Notes: generated by a model not told the origin, from the letters alone. A DNA stretch of 64,000 nucleotides from Echinicola rosea (GCF_005281475.1 NZ_CP040106.1:3438501-3502500); one strand, 5' to 3'; positions 17,625 through 27,267 are shown, counted from the stretch's first letter. Program-made: numbers and translations.

Positions 17625-18548
17625 CTAGTCTTGTCTAAATTGGCGATAATATTCATCTATTTCCTCCGTGCTACATTGTCTATGCACCAAAATCATATTT
17701 CTAAAGTGAAGTGGAGCGCCTTTTGGTAAAGCGATAGGTTCCTTTCCCGGGAAGGCAATGTTCTGCATGCTGTTGGCGCTCCGCAGTATCCATCCTTGGT
17801 AGGAAGGAAGCTTATCCGGTTCTCCCATAATGGTAATATTCGATGACGTTGTACCGTCGAAGGTGCCGGTGAGATTCATCCAAGGACCAGCTTGGACAGG
17901 GAGGTTCTGAGGTGAGATTGACTTTCCTTCTGAGTGGAAAGTAACATCATCTGGGAGCTTGATTCTGGGCGAAAAGCCCCCGTATCCTTTGGCATCTTCC
18001 GATCCACCGAGTTGCACACCTTCTACTAATGATGTCAGCGTGACGTCAAATGTGAGTGAAAATGCGTCAGCTTCCAGTCGTTCGAAGGTAATCTTAACTT
18101 TCTCTTCCAAGACAGGTGTGTTTTGCAAGCTATCTGCCAGCCATTGGACAGTGGACTGGAGCGTTGCTTGTGGGCCTTGGATGGTTTCTTCGGAATTAAT
18201 GACCTTCCACGAAATGCCTTCGCAAAACCAAGGGTCGGCGATTCGTTTTCCGTTGACATAGAGCTGATGCCAGGTCCAGAAAATGCCGCGGTGGTGTAAA
18301 TGGTCGGCAGGAAAGTCTTCCGTTAGCACTTCTCCATCCAGTCCATAAAGTGGATGGACGTAATTGGCCCTGGGGTAATTGCCGTCAAGGGATTTGGGGG
18401 CTGTTTGGTAAAAATACCTCGGCTGTCCATTTTCAGTAAGCATTATTCCTTCGGCAGATTTTTCAAAGGAGAACTTTTGTGCATGGGTACATGAGAATAG
18501 TAGGTTTAGTCCTAAAAATAAAATAGCGCTATTTAAAATGGTTTTCAT
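17625..18548 (-). CDS. DUF6807 (PmoA-family) lipoprotein
   Basis: The 307-residue product has a lipoprotein signal (hydrophobic run then LLFSC, Cys20). The mature part has the signature DHLHHRGIFWTWHQL, typical of the family once labelled methane oxygenase PmoA and now DUF6807, common in Bacteroidota and Planctomycetota carbohydrate loci. No methane oxidation is implied. Later landmarks are GGFSPRIKLP and LHFRNMILVH. Its enzymatic activity is unknown to me. It lies downstream of the transketolase pair but beyond a terminator-like hairpin, so it probably has its own promoter. Confidence 0.82.
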   Translation of the reverse strand: MKTILNSAILFLGLNLLFSCTHAQKFSFEKSAEGIMLTENGQPRYFYQTAPKSLDGNYPRANYVHPLYGLDGEVLTEDFPADHLHHRGIFWTWHQLYVNGKRIADPWFCEGISWKVINSEETIQGPQATLQSTVQWLADSLQNTPVLEEKVKITFERLEADAFSLTFDVTLTSLVEGVQLGGSEDAKGYGGFSPRIKLPDDVTFHSEGKSISPQNLPVQAGPWMNLTGTFDGTTSSNITIMGEPDKLPSYQGWILRSANSMQNIAFPGKEPIALPKGAPLHFRNMILVHRQCSTEEIDEYYRQFRQD

Positions 18549-18587
18549 GGATTAGGTCAAATGCTGATGAATCAATTGCCTATAAAA

Positions 18588-18623
18588 ATAAAAGCAGCAA
18601 ACCGGATAAACCAATTTGCTGCT
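18588..18623 (-). terminator. Terminator after the transketolase pair
   Basis: agcagcaaa (18593-18601) and tttgctgct (18615-18623) form a nine bp stem; in the minus direction it is followed by a T-rich run. It lies just beyond the stop of the C-terminal transketolase subunit. Confidence 0.65.
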
Positions 18624-18646
18624 ACATATTTAAAATTTAACGGAAT

Positions 18647-19615
18647 TTATTTCCTGCTGATGGCTTTTTTGGCTGCCTTAACGATGTTATTGGCATCCAA
18701 TCCATATTTGTCCAAGAGCTCCATTGGCTTGCCGGATTCGCCGAAGGAATCATCGACGCCGATAAACTCTTGTGGGGCAGGATTGTTCCTTACCAAGGTC
18801 TGGGCGACGCTATCACCAAGGCCACCGTTGTACTGGTGTTCTTCAGCAGTCACGCAGCAGCCAGTTTTGGCAACTGATTCCAAGATAGCCTCAGTATCCA
18901 GCGGCTTAATCGTGTGGATGTTGATGACTTCTGCATTGATTCCTTCCTCTCTTAGCATGGCCTCGGCTACTACCGCTTCCCATACCAAGTGGCCAGTTGC
19001 AAAAATAGTTACATCCTTGCCTTCGATCATTTTCCAAGCTTTACCAATCTCAAATTTCTGGTCGGCAGGAGTGAAGATAGGCCATTTAGGACGGCCAAAT
19101 CTCAGGTAAACAGGGCCATGATAATCAGCGATGGCCATGGTTGCTGCTTTGGTTTGGTTGTAATCACATGGGTTGATGACAGTCATGTTTGGTAACATCT
19201 TCATCATGCCGAGGTCTTCCAGGATTTGGTGCGTGGCACCATCTTCGCCAAGGGTCAATCCGGCGTGGGAAGCACATATTTTTACGTTTTTCTCTGAATA
19301 GGCAATGGATTGGCGAATTTGGTCATAAACCCGGCCAGTAGAGAAATTGGCAAAAGTACCTGTGAAAGGGATTTTACCATTGATGCTCATCCCGGCGGCA
19401 AGGCCCATCATATTGGCTTCTGCGATCCCTACCTGAAAGAATCGTTCGGGGAATTCTTTCTGGAAAGCGCCCATTTTCAAGGATCCAATAAGATCGGCAC
19501 AAAGCCCCACGACATTAGGGTTTTTGCGGCCAGCTTCCAACAGCCCGTCACCAAAGCCGGAGCGGGTGTCGCTTTTTTCTGTATAGGTGAATTTTGTATC
19601 TAAAGTCTTTTCCAT
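18647..19615 (-). CDS. Transketolase, C-terminal subunit
   Basis: A 322-residue protein equal to the pyrimidine-binding and C-terminal domains of transketolase. Landmarks are GLCADLIGSLKM, RFFQVGIAEANMMGLAAGM (the catalytic Glu that activates thiamine diphosphate lies in GIAEANM), the SHAGLTLGEDGATHQ loop and the C-terminal TAEEHQYNGGLGDSVA. It pairs with the N-terminal subunit encoded 71 bases upstream. Split transketolases are common in Bacteroidota and usually coexist with a full-length tkt, so the sugar specificity is open (pentose phosphate shuffle or a ketose side route). Confidence 0.93.
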   Translation of the reverse strand: MEKTLDTKFTYTEKSDTRSGFGDGLLEAGRKNPNVVGLCADLIGSLKMGAFQKEFPERFFQVGIAEANMMGLAAGMSINGKIPFTGTFANFSTGRVYDQIRQSIAYSEKNVKICASHAGLTLGEDGATHQILEDLGMMKMLPNMTVINPCDYNQTKAATMAIADYHGPVYLRFGRPKWPIFTPADQKFEIGKAWKMIEGKDVTIFATGHLVWEAVVAEAMLREEGINAEVINIHTIKPLDTEAILESVAKTGCCVTAEEHQYNGGLGDSVAQTLVRNNPAPQEFIGVDDSFGESGKPMELLDKYGLDANNIVKAAKKAISRK

Positions 19616-19686
19616 GATCGGTCAAGTGTTGAATTGAATAATTGTTGAATCGGTCATATTAAATAACAGGATCGATATCCTGATGC

Positions 19687-20538
19687 TTAATAGTCGCCAA
19701 GGGTTTCTTCCAGCTGACCAAGTGCATCTTTCAATTGCTCGTCATTTGGAGCAACTCCGTGCCACTTGTGTGTGCCCACCATAAAGTCCACTCCATAGCC
19801 CATGTCAGTGTGGAGCAGGTTCAATACCGGCTTACCCTTACCCAAAAGGGTTCGTGCATACTCAAGGCTGGAAACTACCGATTCCATATCATTGCCTTTC
19901 AGGGTGTCGATTACTTCCCATCCAAAGGCTTCCCATTTTGCTTTTAAATCTTTCAGGTTCATGACAGCATCTGTAGGACCGTCTATTTGTTGACCGTTGA
20001 AGTCGATGGTAGCGATCAGGTTGTCCACTTTATGGTGAGGAGCGTACATGGCCGCTTCCCAGATTTGTCCCTCTTGCTGCTCGCCGTCACCCATCAGGGC
20101 GTACACGACACCGTCATCGCCGTCTATTTTTTTTGCCTGGGCAGCTCCAATAGCCACAGATAGCCCTTGGCCCAAAGAACCAGAAGCAATACGAATGCCT
20201 GGCAATCCCTCTTCAGTAGCCGGGTGGCCTTGAAGACGGCTGTTGATTTTACGGAATGTCTTGAGCTCATCAATGTTGAAATATCCGCTTCTGGCCAAAA
20301 CACTGTACCAAACTGGAGAAATATGTCCGTTTGAAAGAAAGAAAAGGTCTTCTCCTTTTCCTTCTATTGAGAAGTCTTTATTGTGGTTTAATTGGTTAAA
20401 ATACAGGGCAACAAAGAATTCTGTACATCCCAAGGATGCTCCAGGGTGTCCTGACTGTACATCATGCACCATGCGCACAATGTCCCGTCTCACCTGTGAG
20501 GCGGTTTTTTTAAGTTGTTCGGTTGATAGTTTTTCCAT
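19687..20538 (-). CDS. Transketolase, N-terminal (ThDP-binding) subunit
   Basis: The 283-residue half that binds thiamine diphosphate. The ThDP/metal motif GDGEQQEGQIWEAAMYAPHHKVDNLIATIDFN starts near residue 150 and is complete (GDG...N); HPGASLGCTEFFVALY and GSLGQGLSVAIGAA are further hallmarks. It needs the partner encoded downstream for a complete active site. It starts 10 bases after the bcp gene on the same strand, so bcp and both subunits are likely co-transcribed. Confidence 0.94.
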   Translation of the reverse strand: MEKLSTEQLKKTASQVRRDIVRMVHDVQSGHPGASLGCTEFFVALYFNQLNHNKDFSIEGKGEDLFFLSNGHISPVWYSVLARSGYFNIDELKTFRKINSRLQGHPATEEGLPGIRIASGSLGQGLSVAIGAAQAKKIDGDDGVVYALMGDGEQQEGQIWEAAMYAPHHKVDNLIATIDFNGQQIDGPTDAVMNLKDLKAKWEAFGWEVIDTLKGNDMESVVSSLEYARTLLGKGKPVLNLLHTDMGYGVDFMVGTHKWHGVAPNDEQLKDALGQLEETLGDY

Positions 20539-20548
20539 TTTAAAGGAA

Positions 20549-20998
20549 TTATTTAAGTATTTGATTTGAATGTTCTTTGGTTTTTACCTTTTCGATGATA
20601 TCGGCGATATTGCCTTCTTCATCGATGACAAAAGTGGTCCGGACAGTACCCATATAGGTCCTGCCGTAGTTTTTCTTCTCCCGCCAAGTATTGTAAAGTT
20701 CGTGTACTGATTTGTCCTCATCGGCAATCAGCGGAAAGGGAAGCTCGTGCTTCTCGATGAATTTCTTATGTGATTTTTCAGAATCCGTGCTGATGCCCAA
20801 TACCACATATCCTGCATCCAAAAGGGCATTGTAATTGTCCCGAAGATCGCAGGCCTGCGCGGTGCATCCAGGGGTGTTGTCTTTTGGATAAAAATACAGC
20901 ACCACCTTTTTGCCTTTGTAATCGGACAGTTTTATGGTGTTGCCATCTTGGTCTTTTGCCTCAAAATCAGGGGCTTTGTTTCCTACTTCCAGTGACAT
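20549..20998 (-). CDS. bcp: Thioredoxin-dependent thiol peroxidase
   Basis: A 149-residue Bcp/PrxQ peroxiredoxin that reduces peroxides using thioredoxin. DNTPGCTAQACDLRDNY holds the peroxidatic Cys44 and, five residues later, the resolving Cys49, the atypical two-Cys PrxQ arrangement. FYPKDNTPG and GRTYMGTVRTTFVID are typical. It sits between an M23 peptidase gene and the transketolase pair on the minus strand. Confidence 0.95.
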   Translation of the reverse strand: MSLEVGNKAPDFEAKDQDGNTIKLSDYKGKKVVLYFYPKDNTPGCTAQACDLRDNYNALLDAGYVVLGISTDSEKSHKKFIEKHELPFPLIADEDKSVHELYNTWREKKNYGRTYMGTVRTTFVIDEEGNIADIIEKVKTKEHSNQILK

Positions 20999-21064
20999 AA
21001 ATGAGTGTTTTATAGGTTTAAGTGTTTTTTTGACATTTAAAGTTCTGAAATATTTTCCAAAAAC

Positions 21065-22933
21065 CTAAAGTTTCCTGCTAAAAACTGCCTGATTACCGGC
21101 ATTATCAGTGACTTTTAGCTCAAATTGGCCTTTGAAAGGTGCCTTGTCCTGCTTTTGCGTCCAAATTACACCATTTTTATGTTCATACCGCATGATCACC
21201 CACTTTCCTTCAATCCTGGCTTCAAACCGCTTGATACCTGATAGATTGTCTCTTATCGAAAAGCGCAACGCTGAGGAGTTGATACGGATGGGACGAATAC
21301 TGGGAGGTGTTTCGTCCTTTACCAATACAAAAGTACCAAAATATTTCGTTTTGAAGGTGACTTGGCCGTCATTCCATTTGCCCCCGAGAAAGCGCTTGTA
21401 GCCATTTGCATACAACTGGTACACGTACACATGGTCTCTGGGGCCATCATATTCACTGACGTCCATGCTTACTTCTATTTCATTCCTTAGATAATCGCCC
21501 CGGTCGTTATTGACTTTTACAGCTGGGCGATTATAATAGGTGCTTCTTTCGGTATGGAGAAATAAGGTCTCCAGAAGGGCATCCTTTGGAAAATGGATGG
21601 CCGTATGGCCATCGCTGAAATAATATTCCTTGTCAAATGGGATTTTGGCCTGTAGTTCGGGTTCGATCATTTCTGAGCATACATCTACAGAATCCGGAAG
21701 TCCAAAATCCATGTCCCAAATATAGGTCCTGAACCTGGGGTCTTCATAAGACATCATAACGTCCATCATCATGCCGTTGACGTAAAATTTGGCCAATTTG
21801 TGCCCATCTGTCTTGTTCGCTCTAATGATCATCCAGTTTCGGATGTACTCGACCCTTTTACGGCTTGCACTGTAACTGCCCACCTCGTGGGTTTTCTTTT
21901 CCCCTTTGAAACTGAGTTTGAGCAAGCTTTCATTTCCAAAAACATCTTCCAACCGGACGGTTACATCCTTGATGCTATCGGCAGTCACTTCGATGGCACC
22001 GCTGAATAGGCTATCAGGACTGTAGAAATCGAATTGATTGAAAGGTGTAGTGTACAGTTTTGTGTAACGATTTTCATGGGTATGTGTCAATAGAAACCTG
22101 CCCAAGTTAAAGTCAATCTTGTCAACGTTAACATCAAAAGTCTTTTGGTCTTCCTCGTAAATTTCAAAATGCGGGAAACCATTGGGGTTATAGGCTCCAT
22201 CCAGCTTGTCGTATCCACTGACTTCGATGCCCACTTTTCCGGTGATGGAAATGTTTCCGTCCACTACGAATTTATTGTCCCGGTAATTGAGTCGAAGGAC
22301 CGTCCGTTCAAATTTTCCGTTGATCCTACTTTCCAGTGTCAGGGGGGTAATGGCCACAGCCCTGACAGTGGGGGAGGTGCTGTCTTTGACTTCACTAAAT
22401 CCAAATTTCAGTGGGTCAAGTGCCCTGTCCAATGAATCCCTGATTTCAAAATGAAGGTGAGGCCCCCCAGAACTGCCCGTATTGCCGGAATAGGCAATGA
22501 TCTCTCCTTTTTTGACCGGTAGCGCCATGGCGTCGGGATAGATCTGTAGGTCATTTTCCTCTGCTTCTGCCATTTTATGCCACATGAAATCAGCGATTCG
22601 GGCGTTGAAGTCTTTAAGGTGACCGTAGAGGGTGTATTGGCCATTTGGATGTTTGAGATAGAGCACATTGCCATAACCATAGCTGGAGATTTTCATGCGA
22701 TAGACATAGCCATCTGCAGCCGCATATACAGGCAATCCCTGACGTCCGTCCGTCTTGATATCGATACCGCTGTGGAAATGATTGGGGCGGATTTCGCTCA
22801 TGTTTCCTGAGAGGTAATTCCGCTCGCCGGGTTTTATGGGAAACTGGTAGTACCCTTTTTCTATTTGGGCCAATACCGCATTGCCCGTTGATGTACAGAT
22901 AAACAGCAGTAGGAGTAAACTACTTAATTTCAA
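21065..22933 (-). CDS. M23-family metallopeptidase, exported
   Basis: A 622-residue secreted protein with a signal peptide (cleavage near VLAQ, residue 23). The LytM/M23 domain is at about 35-175, with the zinc residues in HFHSGID (His54, Asp58) and the GGPHLHFEIRD motif (His159, His161); all are present, so it may be active on peptidoglycan cross-bridges. The remaining 440 residues are a long beta-rich region of unknown function, ending in an Ig-like segment. Its start overlaps the end of the upstream FAH gene by 14 bases, so translational coupling is likely. Confidence 0.92.
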   Translation of the reverse strand: MKLSSLLLLLFICTSTGNAVLAQIEKGYYQFPIKPGERNYLSGNMSEIRPNHFHSGIDIKTDGRQGLPVYAAADGYVYRMKISSYGYGNVLYLKHPNGQYTLYGHLKDFNARIADFMWHKMAEAEENDLQIYPDAMALPVKKGEIIAYSGNTGSSGGPHLHFEIRDSLDRALDPLKFGFSEVKDSTSPTVRAVAITPLTLESRINGKFERTVLRLNYRDNKFVVDGNISITGKVGIEVSGYDKLDGAYNPNGFPHFEIYEEDQKTFDVNVDKIDFNLGRFLLTHTHENRYTKLYTTPFNQFDFYSPDSLFSGAIEVTADSIKDVTVRLEDVFGNESLLKLSFKGEKKTHEVGSYSASRKRVEYIRNWMIIRANKTDGHKLAKFYVNGMMMDVMMSYEDPRFRTYIWDMDFGLPDSVDVCSEMIEPELQAKIPFDKEYYFSDGHTAIHFPKDALLETLFLHTERSTYYNRPAVKVNNDRGDYLRNEIEVSMDVSEYDGPRDHVYVYQLYANGYKRFLGGKWNDGQVTFKTKYFGTFVLVKDETPPSIRPIRINSSALRFSIRDNLSGIKRFEARIEGKWVIMRYEHKNGVIWTQKQDKAPFKGQFELKVTDNAGNQAVFSRKL

Positions 22934-23531
22934 AATCCATTAGTTTTTGGTCTTCTATATAGGCTTCAAGCCGATCACCTGTATTTACTTTTCCCACCCC
23001 CGCAGGAGTGCCGGTAAAGATCAGGTCTCCTTTTTTCAACGTGAAAAACTGGGAAACATATTCAATGATCACTCCAAAATCAAATAGCATCATAGAGGTG
23101 TTACCTTTTTGCTTGAGTTCACCATTGATGTCAAGGTGGAAATTAATGTCCGCAAAATCCTTGAAATCACTTACAGGCAGGAAATTTCCTATAGGTGCTG
23201 AGCCATTAAATGCCTTGGAAATTTCCCATGGAAGCCCCTTTTCTTTGCATTGCTGCTGAATGTCCCGCGCTGTAAAATCAATGCCAATGCCGATCTCCCC
23301 AAAATAGCGGTGCGCAAACTCTTTTTTGATGAACTTCCCTTCTTTGTTGATTTTCAGTACCAGCTCGACCTCATGATGGACGTCGTTGGAAAATTCAGGC
23401 AGGTAAAAAGGAAGGTTGTTCTTTATGAGCGCCGTGTCAGGCTTGAGAAAAACGACTGGATTATCAGGTCTTTCATTTTCTAATTCTTCGATGTGTTTGG
23501 CGTAATTTCGCCCTATGGCTATAATCTTCAT
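22920..23531 (-). CDS. Fumarylacetoacetate-hydrolase-family protein (short form)
   Basis: A compact, 203-residue FAH-fold protein. KIIAIGRNYAKHIEEL at the start, DVHHEVELVLKI (acidic metal ligands), GIGIDFTARDIQ and GDLIFTGTPAGVGKV near the end are standard for the short acylpyruvase / oxaloacetate-decarboxylase-like branch. The activity is probably hydrolysis or decarboxylation of an acylpyruvate or oxaloacetate. It heads the minus-strand run that includes M23, bcp and transketolase, and overlaps the M23 start. Confidence 0.9.
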   Translation of the reverse strand: MKIIAIGRNYAKHIEELENERPDNPVVFLKPDTALIKNNLPFYLPEFSNDVHHEVELVLKINKEGKFIKKEFAHRYFGEIGIGIDFTARDIQQQCKEKGLPWEISKAFNGSAPIGNFLPVSDFKDFADINFHLDINGELKQKGNTSMMLFDFGVIIEYVSQFFTLKKGDLIFTGTPAGVGKVNTGDRLEAYIEDQKLMDFEIK

Positions 23532-23667
23532 GAAAAGTTAGTGTTCGATTTTTTAAGTTTTCACAAATAAACAGTATAAGGGCGGATTAATAAAATGTTT
23601 GGGGTGGATAATAAATGCTTTTGTTACCTGTATTAAGGATAAATTAATTTGTCAATACCTTTCACGT

Positions 23668-24393
23668 TTAATCGAATTCAACTATATAGTCGAGTTTTTC
23701 TCCTATTTCTAAACGAAGTGTGTCGGATTTACTAAAATATTGATCGCCTTTTCTAATTCCCATTCTTACGATCACTGGTTGCTCTGCGGCCACGTCAATA
23801 ATATATTCTTGGTCTGGATTCTTGTTGCTCCAGTCTATTATGGTGCCGCAATGTGAGTCAAAATTGATTCCAGTAGGAGACATCGTGGTAAATGAAAAAT
23901 AGTCATGATCTGCCAACTTTGAGGCACCATTGGAATTTACTTTTAAAGTCGCCTTATAAGGTATCCCATAATTAGTAGTGATGGTGGTGTCATTTTTCAA
24001 TTCAAAGAATGCAAAACGATGATATGATTCATTGCTTCCACAGATTAAATAGTTTTGATCGATGGGGATTTTGATCATAAAGTAGCCACTTTCCATCTCA
24101 TCTTCTCTTACCTTAAAATTTAGCTCATAGTATCCGCTGTCATCAGTTTTTGTCTTGGCTTTAGTCCTGATAACACCACCTCCTAAATAGATGGTGTTTT
24201 TCCAAATTACTTCTATATCTCTGTTTTTGAAAGGGATCAAACCGTTGCCAGTGGTAATGTTACCATTTAGTGTCGCACAATGGGAGCTGCAGTCTTGGCT
24301 GATTAAATCACTTTCATTTTTGATGCATCCAGTTGACAAAAATATAAAGCTCAGAAGTAAGCTGAGGGGCAGTATGTTTTTGCAATTGTCCAT
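23668..24393 (-). CDS. Hypothetical lipoprotein
   Basis: From the ATG at 24393 the product is 241 residues with a lipoprotein signal (LLLSFIFLSTGC, Cys23); an upstream ATG at 24408 adds five residues. The N-terminal mature part (TLNGNITTGNGLIPFKNRDIEVIWK then TDDSGYYELNFKV) reads as a carboxypeptidase-regulatory-like beta-sandwich, and the rest is beta-rich. No named family beyond that. It stands alone between the FAH and pirin genes, with no visible partners. Confidence 0.72.
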   Translation of the reverse strand: MDNCKNILPLSLLLSFIFLSTGCIKNESDLISQDCSSHCATLNGNITTGNGLIPFKNRDIEVIWKNTIYLGGGVIRTKAKTKTDDSGYYELNFKVREDEMESGYFMIKIPIDQNYLICGSNESYHRFAFFELKNDTTITTNYGIPYKATLKVNSNGASKLADHDYFSFTTMSPTGINFDSHCGTIIDWSNKNPDQEYIIDVAAEQPVIVRMGIRKGDQYFSKSDTLRLEIGEKLDYIVEFD

Positions 24394-24642
24394 TTTAATA
24401 TCAACCATTCATGTTTCCTATGTGCTATTTCTTTGGTCTTTAGATTCAGTTTTAAAACCGAAGATGGTGACTTTAGCCTAACGAAAAGTCCACGCTTAAA
24501 TGACGGGTAAGGTGGTAGGGGATTTTGGGCTAGGTCAAGGCACAAAAAACACCCCTGTCCGAAGCTAAGGAAGTCTCTTCGCATCGTAGAGATAGGTCAA
24601 AAGATGCACCTGATTACACGTAGGTTTAGGTTTGACTTGAGA

Positions 24643-25512
24643 CTAGGGCCATGGAATATAGGAGTCATCTCCTTTAATCATCGGCCAGTCCTTACTTTTC
24701 CATTTTGCTTTGGCTGCTTCGATGGTGGCTTTGTCACTGGCTACATAATTCCATTCGATGAAGCGTTCTTCAGGAAATGCTGGCCCCCCAAACAGGATGA
24801 TATGGCTATCCTTCTTGATGCGCAGGGCGCATTGGTCATCGATCTTGGAAACCAACAGGTTGTCTTTTCCTACTACATTGTCGCAGGCATTGACTTCTCC
24901 CGTGACGATACAAATTCCGATCTCTCCCTCCAAGTGTCCGACGATCTCCAGTTCATAGTCTTCGGAGGTCTTGATGTCGATCATAAAAAGATCAGAATGT
25001 ACGGGGACTGGAGAAGATTTATCATAGCCTTTTCCGGCTACCAAGGTAAAGGAGGCTCCTTGGTCCTGCCAGTGCGGAAGGTCTTTGGCGTCAATATGGT
25101 GAAATTGGGGCTCCATGAATTCCTTATCCTTTGGCAGTGCTACCCAAATTTGGTAGCCGTGGATGGGGTAGGTGTTGCCATCACGCATTTCCGGAGGAGT
25201 CCTTTCGGTATGGGTCACACCGCGACCTGCTGTCATCCAGTTTACAGACCCTGGAGCGATCAGTTGTTTTGTACCCAAGCTGTCTTCATGGATCATTTCT
25301 CCCTCGAGCAAAAAAGTAAGCGTGGATAGTCCAATATGGGGATGCTGGCCGATATCCATATAATGCCCCGGCTTGATTTCCGATGGCCCCATATGGTCAA
25401 TAAACACAAATGGTCCCACCATCCGTTTTTTTCTAAAGGGCAATAGACGCCCGACTAAAAAGTCGCCAATGTCACGGCTTCTTTCAGGTATTACTAGGTC
25501 TGTATTGGACAT
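24643..25512 (-). CDS. Pirin family protein
   Basis: A 289-residue bicupin. The four metal ligands of pirins are all present: His57 and His59 in GQHPHIG, His101 and Glu103 in RGVTHTERTP. FVFIDHMGPSEIKPGH and the GSVNWMTAGRG turn are characteristic. Bacterial pirins are often quercetinase-like dioxygenases or have unknown roles. It begins 22 bases after an unknown gene on the same strand, probably one transcript. Confidence 0.94.
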   Translation of the reverse strand: MSNTDLVIPERSRDIGDFLVGRLLPFRKKRMVGPFVFIDHMGPSEIKPGHYMDIGQHPHIGLSTLTFLLEGEMIHEDSLGTKQLIAPGSVNWMTAGRGVTHTERTPPEMRDGNTYPIHGYQIWVALPKDKEFMEPQFHHIDAKDLPHWQDQGASFTLVAGKGYDKSSPVPVHSDLFMIDIKTSEDYELEIVGHLEGEIGICIVTGEVNACDNVVGKDNLLVSKIDDQCALRIKKDSHIILFGGPAFPEERFIEWNYVASDKATIEAAKAKWKSKDWPMIKGDDSYIPWP

Positions 25513-25534
25513 GCTACGTTATGTTGGAATTGGA

Positions 25535-26035
25535 CTATAATTTAGCCATATTCCACTTAAGTACCAATGGTTGGGGGAAGAGAAAATTCCTTATGGCAGT
25601 AAAGAAAAAACGTTTGCCTTTTTGAGGGATCTCTTCTTTTTTTTGTTTTTCCTGACGGGCTTTGGATTTGGTAAGATTATTTAGGGAATATAGTTTCAAG
25701 GTGAAGGTACCTTGGAATATCTCGATTTCTGTAATGTCCAATTCAGCGGTTCCAATTTCTTGATTCCCATAAATTACAGTAATCTCTATGTCTCCCATGT
25801 CTTCTACTTTCCCAACTGCCTCGGTCAAGTGACCCTGGATGTCGTCTGTATGAAGAGGAGGGTTCGAAGTCTCCTTTTCGGATTCGGACAGATATACTCG
25901 AATCGATTGATCTTTGATGAAATCAATTTTAGATATACCAAAGCCATCGTTGGTGAATAGCCCAGGAAGATATTCTACTTTGACGGGCATTTTGGGTGTC
26001 AGCTGAAGTAGTTGTATAAAATCTTTTGCCTGCAT
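25535..26035 (-). CDS. Hypothetical cytosolic protein
   Basis: A 166-residue protein without signal or membrane segment. The first ~110 residues alternate short beta-like strands (VKVEYLPGLFTNDGFGISKIDF, then DIEITVIYGNQEIGTAEL); the tail is basic (KARQEKQKKEEIPQKGKR) and ends in a hydrophobic patch. I do not recognise a family. The start MQAKDFIQLLQLTPKMPV is convincing, and the gene precedes pirin by 22 bases in the same direction. Confidence 0.65.
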   Translation of the reverse strand: MQAKDFIQLLQLTPKMPVKVEYLPGLFTNDGFGISKIDFIKDQSIRVYLSESEKETSNPPLHTDDIQGHLTEAVGKVEDMGDIEITVIYGNQEIGTAELDITEIEIFQGTFTLKLYSLNNLTKSKARQEKQKKEEIPQKGKRFFFTAIRNFLFPQPLVLKWNMAKL

Positions 26036-26598
26036 AGTTTTGTCGTTCTGTTACTTATAGGTTACGATAGTTTTAACCATGTGGACACAAAGATGACTAA
26101 AAAAATGTATGATATGAAATTTGAAAGTTAGAATAGTTATACGTTTTATGTTCAAAATTATAATTGATTTGTTTGCTTCGGGGTTTTGTTGCTGGTAAAA
26201 TGTAATTCGAATCAAATAAACTGGTTTATATGTCTTTTTTTGGGGTTAATAAAAATTAACATAAAAATCTTAATTGTTTCAAAATTAGTGGGTTAGTGTG
26301 CTTTTTAAATTAGGTAGCTTAAGTATTTTTTTTATTGGTTAATGAGATCTGTGTGGGGTAATATGGGGGGCTAAAATGGTCGATAATTACTCATTTTAGG
26401 GTGTGTTTTTAGTCATTCTATGATTATTTCAATAGCAAAATACTTATTAAACACGGTCTAAAATGACACCTCTTGTAGTAGATTTTCGTAAAACATAATA
26501 TGTTTGTTAATTAATTGTTAATCAGGAAAAAATGTTTAAATTAAGATGGAGCAAAAAGTCTTGGATGAACGTTGTATCCTTAAGATAGCGCATGAGTT
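26036..26598. other. Gene-free AT-rich interval
   Basis: This lies between divergent genes. An inverted repeat (ctaaaatg at 26371-26378, cattttag at 26392-26399) is the only structure noticed. Two short frames near the end (an 18-codon frame at 26546-26602 overlapping the next start by ATGA, and one beginning near 26532) are too short to support as genes. Confidence 0.4.
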
Positions 26599-27267
26599 AT
26601 GAAATGGATTTATAGTATAAAAAGCAGAATGACTATTGCCGTATTATTAATGGTATTGTTCGTTTCGGTTTTCATTAAGAATATGCTTGATGAAGAAAAT
26701 GTATCTGAGCTCACCACTTCCTGTTCGACTATCTATCAGGACAGGTTGTTACCTGAGAGTTATATTTATCATTTATCGGATTTTCTCAACAAGAAACAAC
26801 GACTCATCGATAAATGTAATGACCAGTCGGATTTCGAGCGTTTAGAGGTGGTAAATGATGGATTCAATGCAGAAATAGATGATATCATGGTAGCTTTTGA
26901 GGCTACTTACCTTACTCCGGAAGAAGCCACAGCACTATCTGCACTCGGGAACAACATTGATGCTTTATACACTGTAGAAAATGCTATCCAGAAAGGGGAT
27001 AAAGAGACCATTGATTTTCAACTGGCCAAGGGAAGGTTCAGTGAATTGATAAGTAAGGCATCAACGGATCTGAAGACCCTTTCGGATATTCAGTTGACAG
27101 TGGGGAAGCAGGTAAATGACGATTCCAAACGGATCATGGCTGGCAGCTCCATTCTCACACGCTTTGAAACGGCCATTTTAGTGGTACTTGGATTGGTGAT
27201 CAATGCCTTGGTTTTTGGATTGATATCAAGCAAGAGTAAGATAAGACAACGTCCAAACTGGAATTAA
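26599..27267 (+). CDS. Orphan four-helix-bundle sensor-like membrane protein
   Basis: A 222-residue protein with a transmembrane helix at about 9-28, a ~160-residue helical periplasmic segment resembling the 4HB_MCP chemoreceptor ligand domain (LTTSCSTIYQDRLLP is the typical beginning), and a second transmembrane helix at about 190-212. It then stops after a short basic tail, without HAMP, methyl-accepting or kinase domain. So it looks like a sensor domain lacking its output module, possibly working with a partner. A hairpin terminator follows directly. Confidence 0.75.
   Translation: MKWIYSIKSRMTIAVLLMVLFVSVFIKNMLDEENVSELTTSCSTIYQDRLLPESYIYHLSDFLNKKQRLIDKCNDQSDFERLEVVNDGFNAEIDDIMVAFEATYLTPEEATALSALGNNIDALYTVENAIQKGDKETIDFQLAKGRFSELISKASTDLKTLSDIQLTVGKQVNDDSKRIMAGSSILTRFETAILVVLGLVINALVFGLISSKSKIRQRPNWN

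Noticed and set aside
24351..24584. 77-codon minus-strand frame before the hypothetical lipoprotein
   Set aside because: Overlaps the lipoprotein start and resembles intergenic translation.
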